A DNA stretch of 64,000 bases from positions 1 to 64,000 of the forward strand of contig CAZFLD010000007.1 in the NCBI GenBank assembly GCA_964519835.1, read 5' to 3'. Of the stretch, positions 25,856 through 34,599 are shown piece by piece. A program made the translations under genes and the position numbers. This DNA comes from CAZFLD01 sp964519835. Lineage in GTDB: Bacteria > Spirochaetota > Spirochaetia > DSM-27196 > CAZFLD01. The notes under the pieces were generated by a model that saw only the letters and a program-made list of their open reading frames with translations, was not told where the DNA came from and ran no database searches. How positions within the stretch are numbered: the first letter of the stretch is position 1; each line of letters opens with the position of its first letter.

Positions 25856-27790
25856 TTAGGAACCGGAGCTTCGGAGTGCCCGATGATTGTACGCGCTTTC
25901 GACTGCCCTGTAAAGGCAAGCCGAATCGTACGGTTTGGTCACATAGGCGTTTATGCCCGCTTGGAGAGCCGCATGTTTGTAGTTACTCTCCGAGTAGACA
26001 CTGAGCCCAACAATTCCGATCTGCTTTCCAAAACCGTTTTTCGCCCTGATGTGCCGCGTAAGCTCCATTCCGTCGATATCCGGCATCTGAACGTCCAACA
26101 CCAACACGTCGAACGCCACCGTTACAAGCGCCTCGAGCACCTCTCCACCGCTCGCGACCGCCTTGACCCGGTACCCGCCCCGCTCGAGAATTTTGCTGTT
26201 CACCAGTCGGTTTGCTTGATTGTCGTCCGCAAGCAAAATCGAGAGCGGCCGGCCGATCCCGCCCGCCTCGAGCCCACCCTCCGCGGCCCGCATCGGAACG
26301 GTAAGGGTAAATGTCGTTCCATCCGGCGTGCTCGAACCGAGCTCAAGCGTTGCGCCGATCAAGTCGGCAAGTCCGTCCGCCAACGAAAGCCCTAGACCGG
26401 CGCCGCCCGCGCGTCGCGTCGATGTGCCGTCGGCTTGGGTGAACGGCTCGAAAATCAGCTCGCGAGCCTCTTTAGGCACGCCCAGCCCGGTATCTGAGAC
26501 CAAAAAACGGACACAACTGTCGCCGACAGGCCTAACCGTGAGCGTAACGCTGCCCGCTTTAGTAAACTTCACCGCGTTGCTGAGAAGGTTGGCGAGAATT
26601 TGTTGGAGCTTGTGCCTGTCTTGCACCCGCACCGGCGCTATGTCCCAGGGAACGTCCACGACAAAATCGAGCCCCTTTTGTTTGGCGGCCGCAGCCGGTT
26701 TTTTTACCAGATCGACCAGAAAGTCATTCAAGTCAAACCGTGTCGCGCCGGTGGTCTCGGACCCCGCTTCCAGGCGCGAAAAGCCGAGAATCGAGTCTAT
26801 TAACTCCAAGAGATTGTCCGCCCCGGCCTTTGTGATCTCCAGATAGTCACGCAGGTCCGGGTCTTTTGCCAGGTCCAGCGCAAGCTCCGTCATACCCAAA
26901 ATGCTGTTGAGCGGTGTGCGAAGCTCGTGGCTTATGTTGGACAAAAAGTCCGCCTTGGCCTGGATGCTCTTTTCAGCCGCCTCCTTCGCGGCACGAAGGT
27001 AGTCTTCCCGGAGCTTGTCCGCACGAACGTCTCTCAGAATAATAACGTTGCCGTCGGCTTCGTCGTTGTCGTCGTAGAGTGGCCGCACCTGCCGCGCCAC
27101 AGCCTTGCTGGAACCGTCCGCGCACATCAACCGTCCACGCGACTCGTCTCCGGTCTCCCTCGGTGGCTCATCGATCTCCCTGGGTGGCTCGTCGTCGGAC
27201 TCGAACTCCACCACGTCGTCCACGGTACGTCCCACGGCGTACTCGGAGGCAATGCCGACGAGGGAGGCCGCGGCGTCGTTTAGGTATGTCACGACGCCGG
27301 ATCCATCAACCGTGATAACCGCGGAAGTGATGCCCTCGAGCGTCCGCTCAAAAAGGCGCCTACTGCGCCGCAATTCGGCGTGAATCCGCGCCTTTTCGAG
27401 GGCGAGCTCTACCGCGACGTAGAGCTCCTGGTCTCGAAACGGCTTGATGACATATCCAAACGGCTCGGAGCTCTGGGCACGCTGAACTACATCGACGTCG
27501 GAATATGCGGTCATAAAGACAACCGGCAACCGTAAGCGCTCATGGATCGTTGCGGCCGCCTCGGTGCCGTCCATCTCATCCTCGAGATGAATGTCCATCA
27601 GCACCAAGTCGGGTTTTTCCTGTGAAGCCACCTCGATTGCCGCTTTGCCGGTCCGGACCGGCTCGAGGACGGTGTATCCGAGACCACGAAGCCGACGGGC
27701 AACGTCGATGGCGACTATCGCTTCATCTTCAACAAGAAGCAGGCGCATCTCGTTTGTCTCAGAATTCTTCGAACTCCTCGTCGGCTGCAT
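25856..27790 (-). CDS. Hybrid histidine kinase REC-PAS-HisKA-HATPase-REC
   Basis: About 644 residues with the same layout as the other kinase of this locus. The N-terminal receiver is LLLVEDEAIVAIDV and VLMDIHL. The PAS domain contains a short duplicated acidic insert (two EPPRE copies). HisKA is FLSNISHELRTPLNSILGMT, the HATPase has NLLSNAVKF, and the C-terminal receiver keeps its Asp (VLVLDVQMPDIDG). ATG 27790 lies 5 bases after GGAGG. A second ATG at 27748 just after the chemoreceptor stop is possible. The 5' end overlaps the chemoreceptor gene, so both are probably made from one transcript. Confidence 0.88.
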   Translation of the reverse strand: MQPTRSSKNSETNEMRLLLVEDEAIVAIDVARRLRGLGYTVLEPVRTGKAAIEVASQEKPDLVLMDIHLEDEMDGTEAAATIHERLRLPVVFMTAYSDVDVVQRAQSSEPFGYVIKPFRDQELYVAVELALEKARIHAELRRSRRLFERTLEGITSAVITVDGSGVVTYLNDAAASLVGIASEYAVGRTVDDVVEFESDDEPPREIDEPPRETGDESRGRLMCADGSSKAVARQVRPLYDDNDEADGNVIILRDVRADKLREDYLRAAKEAAEKSIQAKADFLSNISHELRTPLNSILGMTELALDLAKDPDLRDYLEITKAGADNLLELIDSILGFSRLEAGSETTGATRFDLNDFLVDLVKKPAAAAKQKGLDFVVDVPWDIAPVRVQDRHKLQQILANLLSNAVKFTKAGSVTLTVRPVGDSCVRFLVSDTGLGVPKEARELIFEPFTQADGTSTRRAGGAGLGLSLADGLADLIGATLELGSSTPDGTTFTLTVPMRAAEGGLEAGGIGRPLSILLADDNQANRLVNSKILERGGYRVKAVASGGEVLEALVTVAFDVLVLDVQMPDIDGMELTRHIRAKNGFGKQIGIVGLSVYSESNYKHAALQAGINAYVTKPYDSACLYRAVESAYNHRALRSSGS

Positions 27791-29996
27791 CACGGCCTCC
27801 GCTATTTCCTAGATCGAGTTTAAAACCGCTGCCCTTGTGTTGGCCCTCGTCGGTCCCGTGCGTTTCGCCTTTGGCCCGCCGGCGCTTCTCATCGTCCTCC
27901 TGATTGGGAAGCCGAACTCCGGTGGACGAAACGCTTCCTTGCTGTTTGCCGGCCGTAGACTTCTCGGCGGCCGCGCTTCGCGGCGAGGTGTCGCCGGACG
28001 GTGTGGCCTGGGATTTCGAAGAGCCGGCGTGATGGGTACCGGCACCCTGGGAGGCGCCGGAGGTTTGGCGGCCTGCGCCTGTTCTGTTGGCGGGCTGTGC
28101 CGTTTGGGTGGAGCGCACATCGGACCGGCGCTGCTTCGGCGCCTCTAGCTTGAGCACCTTTTTTCCGCCGTTTGACACGGTAAAGAACTGCATTGTCGAG
28201 ATCAGTTGCGTAGCCTGCGAGGAAAGCTCCTCCGACATGGACGCAAGCTCCTCGCTCGCGGATGCGTTTTGCTGAATCACTTGGTCGAGCTGGTTCAACG
28301 CCTGGTTGATTTGGTCCGCGCCGGAGTTCTGTTCGTTGCTTGCGGCGCTAATCTCCTGCACCAACTCAGCGGTACGCTGAATGTCGGGGACGATGGACTT
28401 CAGCATTTCGCCGGCTCGCTCCGCGACTTGGACGCTCCGGGACGACAGGTCGCTGATCTCCGCCGCGGCCTTTTGGCTCCGCTCAGCCAGTTTCCGAACC
28501 TCCGATGCGACCACGGCAAAGCCCTTGCCGTGCTCGCCCGCGCGAGCCGCCTCTATCGCCGCGTTTAGGGCCAACAGGTTTGTGTTCCGGGCAATTTCCT
28601 CGATGATCGAAATCTTGGAGGCAATCTCCTTCATTGCCGACACGGTTTCCTCAACTGCCTCGCCTCCCTCCTGGGCATCCTTGGCGGACTTCATGGCGAT
28701 CTTATCCGTCTCGAGGGCATTGTCCGCATTTTGCCTGATATTGGAGGACATCTCTTCCATGGAAGAGGAGACCTCTTCCGCCGATGCGGCCTGCTCCGTG
28801 GCCCCCTGGCTCATCTGCTGTGCGGTAGAGCTCATCTGCTGACTACCGCTGGAAACGTTGTCGGTTGCCGACCGGACGTCCGCAACCACACGGTTGAGAC
28901 TCTCAGCCATGGATTTCATCGAGGAGTAGACGCCCTTGGCATCCTCCACCCCACTAAAATCGTAGGTCAGATCGCCGGCGGCGATCGTGTCCGCAATCGT
29001 GGCGATCTCTCCAGGATCTGCTCCGAGCTGCCTCAACACGCTGCGGACGATAATCAGCGCAATTAGGATGCCGATTATCACCGCGGCACCACCGACGGCG
29101 AGAACAACAATCAGTGCAATTGTGTTGGTAGCCTGGAGGCGTGGCCCCAGCGTATCCTGCTCGGCACGATACGCGGTTTCGATCTCTTTTAGCTGTGTGG
29201 CCATTTCGGGTCCGATTGTGTCGACCCCCTCGGCAATCTCGTTATTTCTTTCGCCGATGGTAGTAACAACCTGCTCGAACCCCGCCTTGTACTCATCGAG
29301 CCGGTCGGAAATCTCCGACAAGAGAGCACGGCGCCGCGGATCCTCCACCTCCTCGTCGAGGACCGCGAACTCTTCGTCCAAGTTGTCGAACTCCCGATAT
29401 ACCCGCGACGCGTCCTCTGCAGCGTTGGTGTCCAGATACTTCATCACGTAGAGCCGGGCAAGTAGTACGGTACGGAGGCCGAGGCCTGCCCGATAGGCCG
29501 CAACCGCGTCGCCGTCCTCTTCCGCAGTTCGCATGATCTCAGTAAAGGCCTGCTCCATTTGCGGTCCGCGCACATCGAGGGTCTGGCTGACGACCTCGTC
29601 CCGATCCGCTTGATAGTCGGTAATAGAGCTAAATGAGGCGTCGTAGGCCTGCAAGAGTGTGGAGGCGTCGGCTATCATCGCCCGACGCTCTTGGTTTTCG
29701 ATTGCCTCTACGGCTTTATCCATTCGGTCCCGGGTGTTCTGATACTCGCGCTCGTAGGCGTCTATGTCGGCTTGGGTTCCTCTCTGAACAAAGTTCTTGA
29801 CCTGCAGACGCATCAAAAGAAGGTCCGAACGAAGCTCAGCTACTCGCGCCGAGTTCAGCGCCATACTTCGATACTCCGAAAACCCCTTTGTCGAGCTATC
29901 TATTGCGACAAAACCCGCCAAAGCGACCGCCACCAGCAGAACCAGCACCAGCCCAAAACCGAGCACAATCTTGGTTCGTAGCTTCATCGTTCCCAT
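27759..29996 (-). CDS. Methyl-accepting chemotaxis protein with C-terminal tether
   Basis: A 745-residue chemoreceptor. Membrane helix 1 (IVLGFGLVLVLLVAVALAGF) is followed by a large helical periplasmic sensor of about 270 residues. Membrane helix 2 (IALIVVLAVGGAAVIIGILI) leads to a HAMP domain and a signalling domain with the hairpin tip EEIARNTNLLALNAAIEAAR. From about residue 610 comes a low-complexity tail of Ser, Gly, Gln, Thr and Ala. It ends EFEEF, which fits the x-[HFYW]-x-x-[HFYW] CheR/CheB-docking pentapeptide. GGAGG lies 7 bases before the ATG. cheB and cheR lie directly upstream on the same strand, which supports tethered adaptation. The ligand is unknown. Confidence 0.92.
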   Translation of the reverse strand: MGTMKLRTKIVLGFGLVLVLLVAVALAGFVAIDSSTKGFSEYRSMALNSARVAELRSDLLLMRLQVKNFVQRGTQADIDAYEREYQNTRDRMDKAVEAIENQERRAMIADASTLLQAYDASFSSITDYQADRDEVVSQTLDVRGPQMEQAFTEIMRTAEEDGDAVAAYRAGLGLRTVLLARLYVMKYLDTNAAEDASRVYREFDNLDEEFAVLDEEVEDPRRRALLSEISDRLDEYKAGFEQVVTTIGERNNEIAEGVDTIGPEMATQLKEIETAYRAEQDTLGPRLQATNTIALIVVLAVGGAAVIIGILIALIIVRSVLRQLGADPGEIATIADTIAAGDLTYDFSGVEDAKGVYSSMKSMAESLNRVVADVRSATDNVSSGSQQMSSTAQQMSQGATEQAASAEEVSSSMEEMSSNIRQNADNALETDKIAMKSAKDAQEGGEAVEETVSAMKEIASKISIIEEIARNTNLLALNAAIEAARAGEHGKGFAVVASEVRKLAERSQKAAAEISDLSSRSVQVAERAGEMLKSIVPDIQRTAELVQEISAASNEQNSGADQINQALNQLDQVIQQNASASEELASMSEELSSQATQLISTMQFFTVSNGGKKVLKLEAPKQRRSDVRSTQTAQPANRTGAGRQTSGASQGAGTHHAGSSKSQATPSGDTSPRSAAAEKSTAGKQQGSVSSTGVRLPNQEDDEKRRRAKGETHGTDEGQHKGSGFKLDLGNSGGRDAADEEFEEF

Positions 29997-30037
29997 GGAG
30001 ATCCTCCATCACTTCATAGTTAGTTATTTCTATAAAT

Positions 30038-30065
30038 ATTATGGACATTCAGGAGAAAATTACAA
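30038..30065 (-). promoter_or_regulatory. Possible promoter of the chemoreceptor gene
   Basis: Minus strand -35 TTGTAA (30065-30060), 16-base spacer, -10 CATAAT (30043-30038). It sits immediately after the cheB stop in an AT-rich gap, with about 35 bases to the start codon. Confidence 0.4.
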
Positions 30066-30066
30066 G

Positions 30067-31152
30067 TCACTTTGCCACTTTTGCGACAAATTCGATGAGG
30101 TGTCCCGCGATCTGTTCAAGCGGGAGTACAACGTCGGCCGCTCCCCGCTTTATGGCCTCGTTCGGCATGCCAAACACGACACAGGTGGACTCGTTTTGCG
30201 CGATGTTGTACGCGCCGGCCTCGTGCAATTCGGCCATACCTCTTGCGCCGTCGTCACCCATGCCGGTCATGATAATGCCGACCGCGTTTTTGGCGGCATA
30301 GCGTGCCGCCGAACGAAAGAGCACATCTACCGACGGTCGGTGACGGCTCACAAGCGGGCCGTCTTTGACCTCAACGTAGTAGCGGGCTCCACTCCGCTTG
30401 AGCAGCGCGTGCATGTTTCCCGGTGCGATAAGAGCACGGCCGCGAAGCACACTATCGTTGTCCGCCGCCTCCTTGACGGTAACGCGGCACAACGTGTCGA
30501 GCCGCCGCGCAAAGGCCGCGGTGAACTGTTCCGGCATGTGTTGCACAATGACAATCCCGGGGGCATCGAGCGGCAACGCCTCGAGGAACTCTCGCAATGC
30601 CTCCGTGCCTCCGGTGGAGGCGCCCACAACCACAATCTTGTCGGTGGTTTCTATCGCCTTCGACGGACTTCCTCGCGGGATTACTGCGTCGGCTGTTAGC
30701 TTCGGCTCTACAACCCGTAGTTGCGCGGGTCGAATCGCGTTGCTTTTCTGTTTGGCCGCGTGGGCGGCCTTAACAACGTCGCAGATGCGGATACGGGACT
30801 CTTCCAGAAACTGCTTGGTCCCGACCTTCGGCTTTTCGATAATGTCCACGGCCCCGTACTCGAGCGCCCGAAGCGCATTGTCGCTCCCCTTCCCTGCCTG
30901 GCTCGAACAGATAACCACGGGCAGCGGGTGCTGCTCCATAAGCTTTCGCAAAAAGCTGATTCCGTCCATTCGAGGCATCTCGACGTCAAGCGTGATCACG
31001 TCGGGAACCGTTGTTTCCAGCTTTTTTGCAGCTATGACCGGGTCGGCGGCGGTGGCGATGACTTCGATGCCCGAATCCGAGTCCAGAATTTCGCGAAGGG
31101 TCTCCCGGACAACGGCGGAATCGTCGACTATCATGACTCTTGTCTTGCTCAT
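30067..31152 (-). CDS. cheB: Chemotaxis protein-glutamate methylesterase CheB
   Basis: A 361-residue CheB. The receiver domain (MIVDDSAVVRETL, phospho-Asp56 in VITLDVEMPRMDG) is joined by a linker to the methylesterase domain. The catalytic triad is Ser179 (GASTGGTEA), His205 (VQHMPEQFTA) and Asp301 (GMGDDGARG). It removes methyl groups from and deamidates chemoreceptors, resetting sensitivity. GGAG lies 5 bases before the ATG. It follows cheR on the same strand by 24 bases. Confidence 0.96.
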   Translation of the reverse strand: MSKTRVMIVDDSAVVRETLREILDSDSGIEVIATAADPVIAAKKLETTVPDVITLDVEMPRMDGISFLRKLMEQHPLPVVICSSQAGKGSDNALRALEYGAVDIIEKPKVGTKQFLEESRIRICDVVKAAHAAKQKSNAIRPAQLRVVEPKLTADAVIPRGSPSKAIETTDKIVVVGASTGGTEALREFLEALPLDAPGIVIVQHMPEQFTAAFARRLDTLCRVTVKEAADNDSVLRGRALIAPGNMHALLKRSGARYYVEVKDGPLVSRHRPSVDVLFRSAARYAAKNAVGIIMTGMGDDGARGMAELHEAGAYNIAQNESTCVVFGMPNEAIKRGAADVVLPLEQIAGHLIEFVAKVAK

Positions 31153-31176
31153 CTGATCTCCTTCATCGAGTCGTAT

Positions 31177-32043
31177 TTAGTCGGGACGTCGATAGATTGT
31201 AGGTGCAAAGCTTACCAAGGGCAGATCCATGCCCGCCAAGGTTTCTGAGTGACCGAGAAAGAGGTACCCTCCCGGCGCAAGCCGGCCGGCCAGTCTGGAC
31301 AAGAGACGCTGCTGATTCGCCCGTTCGAAATAGATAATGACGTTTCTACAAAAAATGATTTCGAATTGCTCGGCGACGGAAAACGGCTCCGCCAGAAGGT
31401 TGAGTCGGTGAAATGCAACGTTCTCGCGGAGCTCCGGGCGAACACGAACCAGCCCCGCGTCTTTGTCTTTGCTCTTGAGCAGATATCGCTTTTTGAGAGT
31501 ATCCGGGACGGGAGCTACCCGGTCGACAGGATACACCGCCCGTTTTCCCCGTTCGAGCATTGCGTTTGAGATGTCGGTCGCCAGCACCCTGTAGCAAAAG
31601 CGCTGAACGTTCCTCTTGAACTCCTCGAGCACCATGGCAAGGGTGTACGGCTCCTCGCCACTGGAGGACGCCGTCGACCATATTCGGCAGGGCTGTCGGG
31701 CTCCCCAACTCCGAGCGCGATACTCGGTGGGGAGAATCGGGTCGAGGAGTCGCTCGAAATGGTCCGGCTCACGAAAAAAATCAGTCTTGTTCGTGGTAAC
31801 GGCATCGATCATATGGACGAGCTCCGCCGACTCGCCGTCGGCGGCAAACACAAGGTCTATGTAGTCTTCGAAGCCGGCCAGCTTGAGTGCGCGCAGCCGC
31901 TTTTGCAGGCGGGACTCGAGCATAATACGTTTGGCCGGCGGCATTTTGATGCCCAGCTCGTGCTCGATATACGCCTGGAGCGTTGCGAACTGTTTTTCGT
32001 TGAGCTTGGCCGGAGCGGCGATCGGCCGACCCGCATTGATCAT
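31177..32043 (-). CDS. cheR: Chemoreceptor methyltransferase CheR
   Basis: A 288-residue CheR starting at ATG 32043, which overlaps the cheA stop (ATGA). The frame continues upstream only antisense-free inside cheA and is not used. The N-terminal helical domain (LQAYIEHELGIKMPPAKRIM) precedes TNKTDFFRE and the SAM-binding SSGEEPYTLAMVL. The acidic ATDISNAMLERG and FCRNVIIYFE follow. It methylates receptor glutamates using S-adenosylmethionine. The usual AGCSxGEEPY reads TASSSGEEPY here, a small departure. The nearby receptor has a C-terminal pentapeptide that could dock this enzyme. Confidence 0.94.
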   Translation of the reverse strand: MINAGRPIAAPAKLNEKQFATLQAYIEHELGIKMPPAKRIMLESRLQKRLRALKLAGFEDYIDLVFAADGESAELVHMIDAVTTNKTDFFREPDHFERLLDPILPTEYRARSWGARQPCRIWSTASSSGEEPYTLAMVLEEFKRNVQRFCYRVLATDISNAMLERGKRAVYPVDRVAPVPDTLKKRYLLKSKDKDAGLVRVRPELRENVAFHRLNLLAEPFSVAEQFEIIFCRNVIIYFERANQQRLLSRLAGRLAPGGYLFLGHSETLAGMDLPLVSFAPTIYRRPD

Positions 32044-34181
32044 GCGCTTTTTTCCAGCTGGGCTTGCCTGAGCAACTTGGTCGTATCGAGAATCAGCGCA
32101 ACCGATCCGTCGCCGAGGATCGTGGCACCGGAGATTCCTTCTACGTCGCGATACACGCGTCCGAGATTCTTGATGACGGTCTGGTGGTCGCCCACCACTC
32201 GGTCGACAACAAAGCCCACCGATTGATTCTGCGACGCCACCACGACAAGCTGTCGCACCGCGGGTATGTCGCCGTCCGAGGCGAAGAGTCTCCTGAGATC
32301 CACAAACGGCAGAACGGTCCCACGGTTTTCTATCACCCCCGCTTCGCCGCCGTCCGCCTGGGTGAACTCTAAACACTCGCGAACGGCCGAAAGAGGAAAC
32401 ACATAGCGCTCGTCACCGATCTCCACGAGGAGGCCCTCGATGATGGCCAACGTGAGGGGTATGGCAAGACTTATCCGCGTGAACTCGCCCTCCTTGCTAA
32501 ACACGGAGACGCTTCCACCAAGAGACTCGATCTCCCGCTTGACTACATCCATGCCGACTCCACGTCCGGAGACTTGGGTTATGGTGGCGGCCGTGGAGAA
32601 CCCCGGCGCAAACAGAAGATTCTGCACTTCGGCGTCGGAAAGTGAGGCGCCGTCGTCGACTACTCCGCGCTCAACCGCCCGCCGCAGGACGGCCTCTCGG
32701 TTGATGCCCTTGCCGTCGTCTTCGACGTCGATTATCACGCTGCCTCCGGAGTGGCCGGCTTTGACCGTAACCACGCCGGCAGGAGCCTTGCCTGCCCTAA
32801 CCCGCTCTTCGGGGGACTCTATTCCATGGTCGATGCAGTTGCGAATGATGTGCACAAGCGGGTCGTTGAGTCGCTCGATGACCGTTTTATCAAGCTCGGT
32901 TTCGCCCCCGGCCGTCCGAAGCTCGATGTTCTTGCCAAGCTCGCTCGAAAGATCACGCACCAAACGACGAAACTTGCTGAACGTGGTGCCGATGGGTAGC
33001 ATTCGCACACTCATCGTGCTGTCTCTAAGCTCCGCGGATAAGCGCTCGAAGTTCTCGGCTATTCCGGTGACCGCGGCGTCGCCGAGCTCGACGGCCGTTC
33101 GGCTCAACCGCGCCTGTAACGTCACGAGCTCTCCCACAAGGTCCACAAGACCGTCGAGCTTTTCGGAGCTGACCCGGACACTAGACGCCGAAATCTCGAC
33201 TCCCGCCCGCTCCCTCGTACGGCGCACGTGCTCCTGTTCCTGCAAGGCCGCCTGCACTTCATGCGGCGGCACGCCCTCCGCAACGAGCATCTCACCAAGG
33301 CGCCGCTGCTTCCCGGCCGCCTCATCCAGCTTTGATCTGGTGACGGCGCCACGCTCGGTGAGGATTTGGCCGATGCGCTTGTAGCCACTTCCTTCAAAGG
33401 ACTCGAGCTCGTCGATTACTACAAACGACAACTCGGCGCGGTCTTCCACGAACATAAAAACGTCCCTGAGAACCGCCTCCGGCTTGCGCGTGGTAAGAAC
33501 AACGTCCCAGGAGATGTGGCACTTTTCCGGATCGAGCTCGGAGAGGCGGGGCACGCCCTCGAGGTTTGGTATGATGGTTGCGTGTCCGAGACCGGAGAGC
33601 TCCTGCAGCAACATTATCGGGTTGGTCCCCGACGTGTAGATATCTGGATCGGGCTTAAACCGAATACGGTAGGTCAACTCATGGGGAAGGTCGTCGGTAC
33701 CGCCGGGGCCCGCGACGGAACCGCCGCCCTCCTCGTTACCGATGGTGGAGAGGTCAACACCAGGAGGCGGATCGGCTGCCGCCTGAGGTTTGCCGCTCGG
33801 CTCGGCGGGGAGCAGGTCCCTGAAGCCGGCAACAAGCTCTTCAGACGTCTTGTCCAGGCCGGGGTCGATCTGATCATCGGCGTCGAGCAGGGCACGGATG
33901 TGGTCCCTCGCTGCCAAGGTCAAGTCGATTAGGCGCTTGTCGGCGGCTATGGTCCCGTCACGCAGCTTTTCAAGAACCGTTTCAACCTCGTGGGTAAACC
34001 GGGAAATCGCATCGAAGCCAAACATCGCCGCCGACCCCTTGATTGTATGCATGGACCTGAACACGGACGATATCTCGTCGCTGTTGGCGGGATCGGCTTC
34101 CAGCTCCAAGAGTGACTGCTCCAAAGAGTTGAGAAGCTCGGCTGCTTCGTCACGGAAGCTCTCGCGAAACTTGTCGATCAT
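32040..34181 (-). CDS. cheA: Chemotaxis histidine kinase CheA with MshEN-like repeats
   Basis: A 713-residue CheA. The P1 Hpt domain has phospho-His45 (SMHTIKGSAAMFGF). A linker and P2-like domain span about 165-260. P3 dimerisation lies near 330-390. The P4 ATPase has HIIRNCIDHGIE, DVEDDGKGI and GRGVGMDVV. The P5 CheW-like end runs to the C-terminus. Between P2 and P3, residues 269-316 hold two repeats of the pattern R-[IL]-G-x-x-L-x-x-x-G, ending in Q, as in MshEN domains. It phosphorylates CheY and CheB in response to receptors. It is translationally coupled to the STAS gene before it and cheR after it. Confidence 0.95.
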   Translation of the reverse strand: MIDKFRESFRDEAAELLNSLEQSLLELEADPANSDEISSVFRSMHTIKGSAAMFGFDAISRFTHEVETVLEKLRDGTIAADKRLIDLTLAARDHIRALLDADDQIDPGLDKTSEELVAGFRDLLPAEPSGKPQAAADPPPGVDLSTIGNEEGGGSVAGPGGTDDLPHELTYRIRFKPDPDIYTSGTNPIMLLQELSGLGHATIIPNLEGVPRLSELDPEKCHISWDVVLTTRKPEAVLRDVFMFVEDRAELSFVVIDELESFEGSGYKRIGQILTERGAVTRSKLDEAAGKQRRLGEMLVAEGVPPHEVQAALQEQEHVRRTRERAGVEISASSVRVSSEKLDGLVDLVGELVTLQARLSRTAVELGDAAVTGIAENFERLSAELRDSTMSVRMLPIGTTFSKFRRLVRDLSSELGKNIELRTAGGETELDKTVIERLNDPLVHIIRNCIDHGIESPEERVRAGKAPAGVVTVKAGHSGGSVIIDVEDDGKGINREAVLRRAVERGVVDDGASLSDAEVQNLLFAPGFSTAATITQVSGRGVGMDVVKREIESLGGSVSVFSKEGEFTRISLAIPLTLAIIEGLLVEIGDERYVFPLSAVRECLEFTQADGGEAGVIENRGTVLPFVDLRRLFASDGDIPAVRQLVVVASQNQSVGFVVDRVVGDHQTVIKNLGRVYRDVEGISGATILGDGSVALILDTTKLLRQAQLEKSA

Positions 34182-34546
34182 GCCTCGCCTCCGTTTTTGT
34201 TTTTGGCATCGGCTGCATGCGCCTCGGGCAGTAGCTCCAGCAGGCTCTCGGAGAGTCGCCCGGCCTGATCGGGAATCTCCGCCACAACGCCGGCGGCCAC
34301 CAAGGTCTCGCCGACGCGGGGATGCACCGTTCCGGTGAACTGCAGCTGTTTGCCCGCCGCGGCGGCTTCCCGGGCGGCGCCGTAGATGATGTGCACAAAC
34401 GACAGGTCGATTTCTATCAGTCCCTCGAAGTTCAAAACGAGGTTTTGTGTTTTTTTTAGCTCCGAGAGGATCTGCTCGTGGAGTTGTGCGGCACCGGCAA
34501 CCGTCGCCCGCTTTTCAAAGTTACAGACACGTAGCGATTTTTCCAT
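34178..34546 (-). CDS. STAS-domain protein heading the che operon
   Basis: A 122-residue single STAS domain (NLVLNFEGLIEIDLSFVHII, with a Ser in the SpoIIAA-type phosphorylation position). Such proteins act as anti-anti-sigma factors or as switch partners of histidine or serine kinases. Here the stop overlaps the cheA start (ATGA), so it is made together with CheA. The ATG has no Shine-Dalgarno site and lies a few bases from the predicted transcription start, which suggests leaderless translation. STAS proteins accompany some non-flagellar chemosensory systems. The role here is inferred. Confidence 0.82.
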   Translation of the reverse strand: MEKSLRVCNFEKRATVAGAAQLHEQILSELKKTQNLVLNFEGLIEIDLSFVHIIYGAAREAAAAGKQLQFTGTVHPRVGETLVAAGVVAEIPDQAGRLSESLLELLPEAHAADAKNKNGGEA

Positions 34547-34556
34547 GATATTGGGT

Positions 34557-34585
34557 ATTATAGCGATTATTGAGAACCTTGTCGA
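34557..34585 (-). promoter_or_regulatory. Strong sigma-70 promoter of the che operon
   Basis: Minus strand -35 TCGACA (34585-34580), 17-base spacer, perfect -10 TATAAT (34562-34557). Transcription would start near 34550, leaving about four bases before the STAS start codon. It lies between the 3' end of the HtrA-like gene and the STAS gene. Confidence 0.7.
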
Positions 34586-34599
34586 AGTTTTTCTGCTAT

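Noticed and set aside
27150..27210. Tandem repeat in the kinase gene as a CRISPR-like or insertion feature
   Set aside because: It is a two-unit in-frame duplication coding EPPRE-type residues in a PAS loop.
29797..30699. 300-codon open frame on the plus strand
   Set aside because: It runs antisense through cheB and the chemoreceptor, and reflects GC-rich codon usage. It has no ribosome site or protein-like motifs.
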